NCBI GenBank assembly: GCA_002085385.1
Contig: NATO01000098.1
Location: 1 to 12,676, forward strand
From: a candidate division Zixibacteria bacterium 4484_93
GTDB lineage: Bacteria > UBP14 > UBA6098 > 4484-93
Length of the DNA stretch: 12,676 bases
Direction: 5' to 3'
The translations under genes and the position numbers were made by a program. Below are positions 8,199-12,676 of the stretch, piece after piece. Under the pieces are notes generated by a model that had not been told where the DNA came from, ran no database searches, and saw nothing but the letters and a program-made list of their open reading frames with translations. Position 1 is the first letter of the stretch. Each line of letters begins with the position of its first letter.

Positions 8199-8282
8199 TT
8201 ATGTCGTGTAAGAGTATTTCCCCATCACAAGAACAGGAAACAGGATAAAGAAACTTGCTACAAGAAGAATTCGTCTCATCAT
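8199..8282 (-). pseudogene. Detached signal peptide start of the second DUF3857 protein
   Basis: Right after the glutamine synthetase stop, TAGGAGGT precedes ATGATG and a 27-codon reading frame: MMRRILLVASFFILFPVLVM, then GKYSYTT and TAA. This is a textbook signal peptide (Arg-Arg, then a hydrophobic core). The second ATG (8277-8279) has the better spacing from GGAGG. The downstream frame carrying the DUF3857 domain is shifted by one base and has no usable start of its own at the expected place. The simplest reading is that this is the authentic start of the 6553-8187 gene and that about 240 bases between the two were lost (length 1 modulo 3). A free short leader peptide is the less likely alternative. 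Confidence 0.75.
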
Positions 8283-8287
8283 ACCTC

Positions 8288-9730
8288 CTATATATCGAAG
8301 TAGAGTTCCATCTCCCTTGGGTGTGGATAGAGCAGAAGTTCCTTATGCTCCTTCTTCTCCTTTTCCACTATCTTTTCTATAACAGCCTCGGAGAAGACCT
8401 CCCCTGCCGTCAGGAAACTGTGGTCGGACACAAGAGCATCCGCCGCTTCGAGGAGGTTTCTCGGAAGCGAGGCAATTTTTGCTCTCTTTTCCTCCGGGAG
8501 CGCATCGACAGACCCGTTTATCGGACCGAACATATTCTCCTCCGTCGGCAGGATATCTCTCTCTATCCCGTCGATTCCTGCCATTATCATACCAGCAATT
8601 GCAAGATAGGGATTAGCGGTTGCATCAGGCGGTCTATACTCGAATCTCTTCTCGTTCGGTAAATTTGCATACCTGGGAATCCGAACGGCGGCACAGCGAT
8701 TTGCAAACCCGAAGAAAAGCCTTGTCGGAGCTTCGTATCCCTCAACTAATCTCTTAAACGAGTTGGTCGTTGGATTGGTTAGAGCCGCCAGTGCCCTACC
8801 ATGCGTGAGCAGACCACAGATATAGTTGGTTGCTATCCTCGATAAATTCGGATACCCTGTGCTATCATCATAAAATACCGGTTTATCACCCTTGAGCAGG
8901 ATTTGGTGATAATGCATACCACTGCCGGCAGCTCCATAAAGCGGTTTCGGCATAAAACAGGCAAAAATTCCATAATCTTTCGCAAGCATTCGAGCAAAGT
9001 ACTTCACAAGAATAACAGCATCGGCTGCAGAGAGAGCATCTAAGGGTAAAATTTCAATCTCCTCCTGTGCAGCCTCACCTACCTCGTGATGATGATACCT
9101 CACCGGAATATCGGCAGATTCAATCAACTCAACGAGTTTGCTGCGGAATTTGAAGTGAACATCCGCCGGCGGAGCGATATGATACCCTTTCCCATCCAGT
9201 ATGGCGTAGCCGTGATTCCTCTCTTCCGCATCCGACCAGGAAGCCTCGATAGAATCGAAGAAATATGCACTACTCCGCTTTGTTGTGCGAAAGACCGCAT
9301 CGTTAAAAAGGTAGAACTCAAACTCCGGCAGGAAAAGTGCCCTGTCTGCAATGCCAGACTTTTTCAAATATTCAACGGCACGCGAAAGTATCTCCCTGGG
9401 ATAACCATCAAAAACTTTATGTGTTCTCGCATTCATAACAGTGGCAAAACAGGAAACAGCCGGCGGGTCAAAGAACGGGTCGACAAAAAATGTCTCCGGG
9501 TCGGGAACGAGTATCATATCCCCGGAGGCTACATCGAGAAAGCCCGGAATGTTCGAGCTATCAAAACCTACACCCTGAGAAAATAGCCTCTCTCCGAACC
9601 GGGAAACCGGCAAGGTTACATGATACAACCTGCCAAAGAGGTCTGTATATTTCACATCGACAAACCTGATATTCTGCTCTTCTATAAACTGCTGCATCCT
9701 CCCTACGAATTCACTGATGTCATTATCCAT
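8288..9730 (-). CDS. glnA: Type I glutamine synthetase
   Basis: ATP-dependent ligation of ammonia to glutamate; a cytoplasmic homododecamer in this family. 480 residues, intact. An N-terminal beta-grasp domain is followed by the catalytic domain: FLPEFEFYLF (metal-binding Glu136 and Glu138), HHEVGEAAQEEIEI (Glu in the metal/ammonia site), GSGMHYHQ (His273), NPTTNSFKRL (319-328), GYEAP (Glu333, the proton-accepting flap glutamate), AAVRIP (Arg350) and RFEYRPPDATANPYL. The NLYDLP-like adenylylation site of enteric GlnA is absent (MFGPINGSVDALP instead), so covalent adenylylation control is unlikely. VEGYEAP has Glu where most members have Pro. The ribosome binding site AGGGGGT lies just upstream of the ATG. 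It seems to lead the run of seven genes to its left, an unusual neighbourhood for glnA. Confidence 0.95.
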   Translation of the reverse strand: MDNDISEFVGRMQQFIEEQNIRFVDVKYTDLFGRLYHVTLPVSRFGERLFSQGVGFDSSNIPGFLDVASGDMILVPDPETFFVDPFFDPPAVSCFATVMNARTHKVFDGYPREILSRAVEYLKKSGIADRALFLPEFEFYLFNDAVFRTTKRSSAYFFDSIEASWSDAEERNHGYAILDGKGYHIAPPADVHFKFRSKLVELIESADIPVRYHHHEVGEAAQEEIEILPLDALSAADAVILVKYFARMLAKDYGIFACFMPKPLYGAAGSGMHYHQILLKGDKPVFYDDSTGYPNLSRIATNYICGLLTHGRALAALTNPTTNSFKRLVEGYEAPTRLFFGFANRCAAVRIPRYANLPNEKRFEYRPPDATANPYLAIAGMIMAGIDGIERDILPTEENMFGPINGSVDALPEEKRAKIASLPRNLLEAADALVSDHSFLTAGEVFSEAVIEKIVEKEKKEHKELLLYPHPREMELYFDI

Positions 9731-9734
9731 TATT

Positions 9735-9795
9735 ACCCCCTAATAAACACCCCTTTGAATGTAGAGAAATTTATCATCACTACGGGAAAAATCAA
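9735..9795 (-). promoter_or_regulatory. Possible glnA promoter and ribosome binding site
   Basis: On the minus strand TTGATT (9795-9790) is followed after 16 bases by TAAATT (9773-9768), a weak sigma-70-like pair, and then AGGGGGT (9741-9735) placed correctly for the glnA ATG. The 83-base gap here is the longest within the leftward genes, which makes a separate promoter plausible. The hexamers each deviate at two positions. Confidence 0.3.
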
Positions 9796-9802
9796 GGATA
9801 AA

Positions 9803-9816
9803 TAGGCGATAGCCTA
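9803..9816 (-). terminator. Weak hairpin at the end of the outer-membrane protein gene
   Basis: TAGGC-TATC-GCCTA on the minus strand forms a 5-bp stem with a 4-base loop that includes the TAG stop of the outer-membrane protein gene, followed by only TTTAT. It could be a weak intrinsic terminator or an attenuator that reduces read-through into glnA. The stem and the U-run are both short. Confidence 0.3.
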
Positions 9817-10482
9817 AAAACGCCACCAGATGCCTATGGTAGGCATAAAAAGTGTATAACCGGCAAAGCTCCCAAACCCTCCACCGAGCTGTAGATTGAA
9901 CTTCTGCCAGGAGTGAAGGTAAGACGCTCCCACCCTGAAACCCTCGAATGTTATATCGTATGCTGCCCCACCGAGTATCGCATTATGAGCATCCATTACA
10001 TATTCAAAATCGAGCGGAATGGTGGAACCAATAGCCGATGTGCCTTTAAAATCCTCATCCTCGATGTCGAGGTCGGGGATATAGACATAGCTTGCGCCAG
10101 TGTGCAGCTTGAACTTCGGATTTATAGGAATCGACACATTCGCCCCTATTCCCAGGGCGTTATAGTTCACATCGAGCAGGCTAAAATGCTGAAAGGAGAC
10201 ATTTCCAGCAAGTGCAAAATTCCTCCCGTCAACAAAATTGTATTTCCCCGAAATATTTAATATCTGGAGTATATCGAGGAGCATATTCGTTCCCACCTCA
10301 AGCTTATCTGCCACCCCATAGGCAAGAGGTCCTATACCGATAAGTATCTCCCCTTTGTTGAGTGTATAGGCAGTCGGCATCCAGTGTGCCGATGTCAGGC
10401 GATGTTCCTCGTCTATTACCGCGCCTGCTATGCCAGCGAGCAGAAACAGAAAAACTGCAACCAGAACCAATCTTCTCATCAT
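9814..10482 (-). CDS. Putative small outer-membrane beta-barrel protein
   Basis: 222 residues with a clear signal peptide (MMRRLVLVAVFLFLLAGIAG, cleavage near AGA at ~21). The mature part is a run of alternating hydrophobic and glycine-rich strands (ALGIGANVSIPI, KLHTGASYVYIP, GFRVGASYLHSW, FNLQLGGGFGSF), and it ends in an aromatic residue (IGIWWRF), as outer-membrane barrels recognised by BamA usually do. About 8-10 strands would fit. I recognise no specific family; it could be a porin-like or structural barrel protein. Tandem ATGATG follows GAAGGAGGG, and the second ATG (10479) has the better ribosome binding spacing. It lies 16 bases after the epimerase gene, so the two are probably co-transcribed. 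Confidence 0.75.
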   Translation of the reverse strand: MMRRLVLVAVFLFLLAGIAGAVIDEEHRLTSAHWMPTAYTLNKGEILIGIGPLAYGVADKLEVGTNMLLDILQILNISGKYNFVDGRNFALAGNVSFQHFSLLDVNYNALGIGANVSIPINPKFKLHTGASYVYIPDLDIEDEDFKGTSAIGSTIPLDFEYVMDAHNAILGGAAYDITFEGFRVGASYLHSWQKFNLQLGGGFGSFAGYTLFMPTIGIWWRF

Positions 10483-10498
10483 ACCCTCCTTCTTGGTG

Positions 10499-11407
10499 TT
10501 AATGGATAAACCTTATCTTTTTCAAATAATCCTCGACTGCATCCTCGAAGCTCCAGGCAGGCTCATAACCGATAAGTTTCCTTGCAAGTCCGAGGTCCGC
10601 CTGCGTATGTTCCTGATAACATCCAGCGTAAGGGTTATCAAAATAATCTGTTTCTTTCCTTCCGCCCAGGAGCTTATTCAGGGTTTCTACAATATGGTTA
10701 AAGGTCGTTGCCTTACCAGAACCGACATTGACGATACCGCTTTCCCTTGCCCCGAGAGCGAGTATATTCGCTCTAACAACATCCTTAACATACACCTGGT
10801 CGCGAGCCTGCTCCCCCCATTTGAATATCCGGGGAGAGTTGCCATCCTTTATCTGGTTTGCGAGTTTCCAGACCATCGATGCCATTTTACCCTTGTATGA
10901 TTCTCCTGGACCGAACACATTGAAATATCGAAGTCCGACGATAAGAGAATCTGCTTTCTTCATATATCTCGTGGCAAGGCAATCAGCCATCCACTTGGAC
11001 AAGCCATAAAGATTAACAGGATTCCCTGCGTCCTTCTCCTTCTGCGGAGATGGTGCATTCCCATAAACGCTGGCAGATGAGGCGTATATAAACGGGATTT
11101 TCTCCCTTACCGCGTATTCCAGAAGCCGTTTCGTCCCATCGACATTTACCCTCGTCATAAGATGCTGGTCGGATACGGTCGTATCTGTAATCGCCGCCTG
11201 ATGAAAAATTGCATCAACTCTTCCCAGACTTCCCAGCTCAAAATCGAGGATACCTTCTGCGTATATCTTCCCCTTGAAACCTTTCAGGTTCAGGAAATCC
11301 CCGGAGCTGAAATCATCGACTATCACAACATCCCAGCCCTTATCCTGAAGCGCAAGGGCAAGGTTTGAGCCGACAAAACCAGCTCCACCGGTAACTACTG
11401 CTCGCAT
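10499..11407 (-). CDS. hldD: ADP-L-glycero-D-manno-heptose 6-epimerase-like NAD(P)-dependent epimerase
   Basis: Extended short-chain dehydrogenase fold, 302 residues, complete. NAD(P)-binding TGGAGFVGSN at 6-15; catalytic YASSASVYG (108-116) and YGLSK (Tyr134, Lys138). Features point to the HldD/RfaD group rather than to GalE: the conserved FHQAA, GLRYFNVFGPGESYKGKMASM (158-178), RDQVYVKDV (202-210), and near the end GCYQEHTQADL, corresponding to the YQ-x-FTQADL region of HldD. Expected reaction: inversion at C6 of ADP-D-glycero-D-manno-heptose, giving the ADP-L,D-heptose used in the lipopolysaccharide inner core or S-layer glycan. No other heptose genes are visible in the window, so a related nucleotide-sugar epimerase is possible. 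The ATG is preceded by GAGGGGATAAT and a good upstream promoter candidate. Confidence 0.82.
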   Translation of the reverse strand: MRAVVTGGAGFVGSNLALALQDKGWDVVIVDDFSSGDFLNLKGFKGKIYAEGILDFELGSLGRVDAIFHQAAITDTTVSDQHLMTRVNVDGTKRLLEYAVREKIPFIYASSASVYGNAPSPQKEKDAGNPVNLYGLSKWMADCLATRYMKKADSLIVGLRYFNVFGPGESYKGKMASMVWKLANQIKDGNSPRIFKWGEQARDQVYVKDVVRANILALGARESGIVNVGSGKATTFNHIVETLNKLLGGRKETDYFDNPYAGCYQEHTQADLGLARKLIGYEPAWSFEDAVEDYLKKIRFIH

Positions 11408-11437
11408 ATTATCCCCTCGCCTTTTCTCGGTAGATTA

Positions 11438-11466
11438 AAGATAATTCTAAATCAGCCATTAGTCAA
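11438..11466 (-). promoter_or_regulatory. Promoter of the hldD-like gene
   Basis: On the minus strand TTGACT (11466-11461) is separated by exactly 17 bases from TATCTT (11443-11438). The start site would fall near 11431, giving a leader of about 25 bases with GAGGGGA ahead of the ATG. This is the best sigma-70-like match in the window. Confidence 0.5.
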
Positions 11467-11476
11467 TCGATTTGAG

Positions 11477-11504
11477 TTGACTTTCCAGAATAAGTTCATA
11501 ATTT
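11477..11504 (+). promoter_or_regulatory. Promoter of the PEP carboxykinase gene
   Basis: TTGACT (11477-11482), a 16-base spacer, then TAATTT (11499-11504) in an AT-rich stretch; CATAAT at 11497-11502 is an alternative -10 with a short spacer. The -35 forms an inverted repeat with the -35 of the divergent hldD-like promoter, 10 bases away. AAAGGAG at 11526-11532 is the ribosome binding site. Confidence 0.4.
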
Positions 11505-11537
11505 TTCTATTTTCCAATCAAAAGAAAGGAGAAATAA

Positions 11538-12676
11538 ATGGAATTCAAGGAAAAGATCGAGCAGCTCTTAAGCGGTCATAGGAATGTGATATTCAATCCC
11601 GAAAGAAGAAGGATGATACGGGATGCTGTCCGCCTGAAGGAAGCAATCATCTCTAAAAACGGGGCGCTCGCCACATGGACACCTCCGGAATCGACCGGCA
11701 GAAGCCCAAAGGATACGGTGACCGTGAGAAGAACCGAGAGCGAAGGAAATATCGACTGGGATTCGCCGAACAATATCCCCATCACAGCCGACACATTCGA
11801 TATGATACTCGAGGATGCACTGGAAACCCTCTCCAAGAAACGCAGGATATACATAACCGACAGAACCCTCGGGGCGGACCCATCCTATGCTTTACCTGTC
11901 AGGACGGTAACGGACAAGGCTCTGTCTGCACTCTTCACTGACAATATGTTCAGACCGGTGCCCAAGGATATTGGCAGAAGCATTTTTGCCAAAAAGGAGT
12001 TTATCCTCATAGCCTTACCCTATGATAAGCTCGACCCATCCCGCTACGAAGGGCGACTTCGTCGTCTACCCAATGGGAAAACATCCAATATGGCAATCGC
12101 AATAGACTATGATAGATATCTCGGCATTGTCTATGGCTCAGCGTATGGTGGGAGCGTGAAAAAACTTATGTTCACTGTGATGAACTATCTTTTGCCCGGA
12201 CACGGCATCCTTCCGCTCCACTGTTCGGCAAACGAGGGTGAAAGAGGAGATTGTGCCCTCCTTCTGGGTCTATCCGGCACCGGAAAAACTACTCTCTCCG
12301 CCGACCCGAGGAGAGAATTACTCGGTGATGATGAGCATGGCTGGAGTGACAGCGGAATTGCAAACTTCGAGAATGGATGCTATGCGAAGCTGATACATCT
12401 GAAGAAGGAAAAGGAGCCCGAGATATACAATGCTGTGATGCACAAGGCACCGTATCTTGAGCATGGAGCAATAGTCGAGAACGCTATGATATATCCGGAC
12501 AGAACATTCGACCTCGATGATGACAGACTAACTCCTAACTCGAGGGGGTCGTATCCTCTGACATTCCTAATGAATATCAAGGAATCATCGACATCAACAC
12601 ACCCGAAGACAATACTTTTTCTGACAGCGGATGCAAACGGGGTGCTACCCCCCGTGTCATACCTCAACAAGAATCA
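11538..12676 (+). CDS. pckA: Phosphoenolpyruvate carboxykinase, ATP type (3' partial)
   Basis: Interconverts oxaloacetate and PEP with ATP/ADP at the entry to gluconeogenesis (or PEP carboxylation in anaerobes). The frame from the ATG at 11538 is open for 379 codons to the right edge; about 150 C-terminal residues of the usual ~530 lie outside. Motifs: WTPPESTGRSPKD (48-59, Arg55 in the oxaloacetate site), GSVKKLMF (205-212, Lys208/Lys209), LPLHCSANEG (225-234, His228 as Mn ligand), P-loop GLSGTGKTTLSADP (244-257, Lys250), GDDEHGWSD (263-271, metal-binding Asp264/265), NSRGSYP (334-340) and FLTADANGVLPPVS (361-374). Spacing of the active-site residues matches E. coli PckA closely (Lys213/His232/Lys254/Asp268). 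Start choice is supported by AAGGAGAAATAA before the ATG. It is divergent from the hldD-like gene and intact as far as seen. Confidence 0.95.
   Translation, partial: MEFKEKIEQLLSGHRNVIFNPERRRMIRDAVRLKEAIISKNGALATWTPPESTGRSPKDTVTVRRTESEGNIDWDSPNNIPITADTFDMILEDALETLSKKRRIYITDRTLGADPSYALPVRTVTDKALSALFTDNMFRPVPKDIGRSIFAKKEFILIALPYDKLDPSRYEGRLRRLPNGKTSNMAIAIDYDRYLGIVYGSAYGGSVKKLMFTVMNYLLPGHGILPLHCSANEGERGDCALLLGLSGTGKTTLSADPRRELLGDDEHGWSDSGIANFENGCYAKLIHLKKEKEPEIYNAVMHKAPYLEHGAIVENAMIYPDRTFDLDDDRLTPNSRGSYPLTFLMNIKESSTSTHPKTILFLTADANGVLPPVSYLNKN

Noticed and set aside
976..8220. Translational bypassing or programmed frameshifting as the explanation of the three junctions
   Set aside because: Frameshifting or hopping can restore a frame but cannot supply the missing internal residues; no slippery site or take-off/landing pair is visible.
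1366..8720. Repeated GAAGAAAAGC strings (near 1370, 3930, 4448 and 8711)
   Set aside because: On the minus strand each encodes Leu-Phe-Phe with the same preferred codons in unrelated proteins; there is no shared flanking sequence, so it is codon usage rather than a repeat element.

Overview
The window comes from a diderm (Gram-negative type) bacterium. It carries an ADP-heptose epimerase-like gene, an O-antigen ligase/polymerase-like membrane protein, a small outer-membrane beta-barrel, and a secreted protein whose C-terminus has the PNPFN type sorting/FlgD-like domain. That domain is typical of the FCB superphylum and allied candidate phyla (Bacteroidota, Fibrobacterota, Cloacimonadota, WOR-3 and similar). 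Base composition is near balanced and TCGA is conspicuously common. I infer an uncultured FCB-like or WOR-3-like lineage; the phylum cannot be fixed by eye.

Layout. Bases 1-1050 (+) hold the 3' end of a large multidomain secreted protein. From 9730 down to 1021 (-) runs one tightly packed, probably co-transcribed series: glutamine synthetase, two consecutive DUF3857/transglutaminase-like proteins, an O-antigen ligase-like protein, cysteinyl-tRNA synthetase, a HIT-family protein and a PlsC-type acyltransferase. Gaps are 15 bases or less, or 4-base ATGA overlaps. Upstream on the same strand lie an outer-membrane protein (9814-10482) and an ADP-L-glycero-D-manno-heptose 6-epimerase-like gene (10499-11407). 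A 130-base divergent region (11408-11537) separates these from an ATP-type PEP carboxykinase gene (+) that runs off the right edge. No stretch of 300 bases lacks a gene. I saw no tRNA, rRNA, CRISPR array, insertion sequence or phage gene.

The most striking feature is damage. Three otherwise well-conserved genes each lack an interior block, and the two sides of each junction are in different frames: the sorting domain of the first protein (near 976), the zinc-binding centre of CysRS (near 2848), and the N-terminal part of the second DUF3857 protein (near 8215). In each case the sequence after the junction continues as perfect family sequence in a new frame. CysRS is essential, so an assembly or consensus fault, or a mixed population, is more likely than a fixed state; real out-of-frame deletions are possible. 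A separate, sequence-intact oddity is that the first transglutaminase-like protein has lost the catalytic Cys and His, while its operon neighbour keeps the full triad.

Functionally the window combines envelope building (heptose epimerase, O-antigen ligase-like, PlsC, outer-membrane protein, secreted periplasmic proteins) with housekeeping metabolism (glutamine synthesis, Cys-tRNA charging, PEP/oxaloacetate interconversion).
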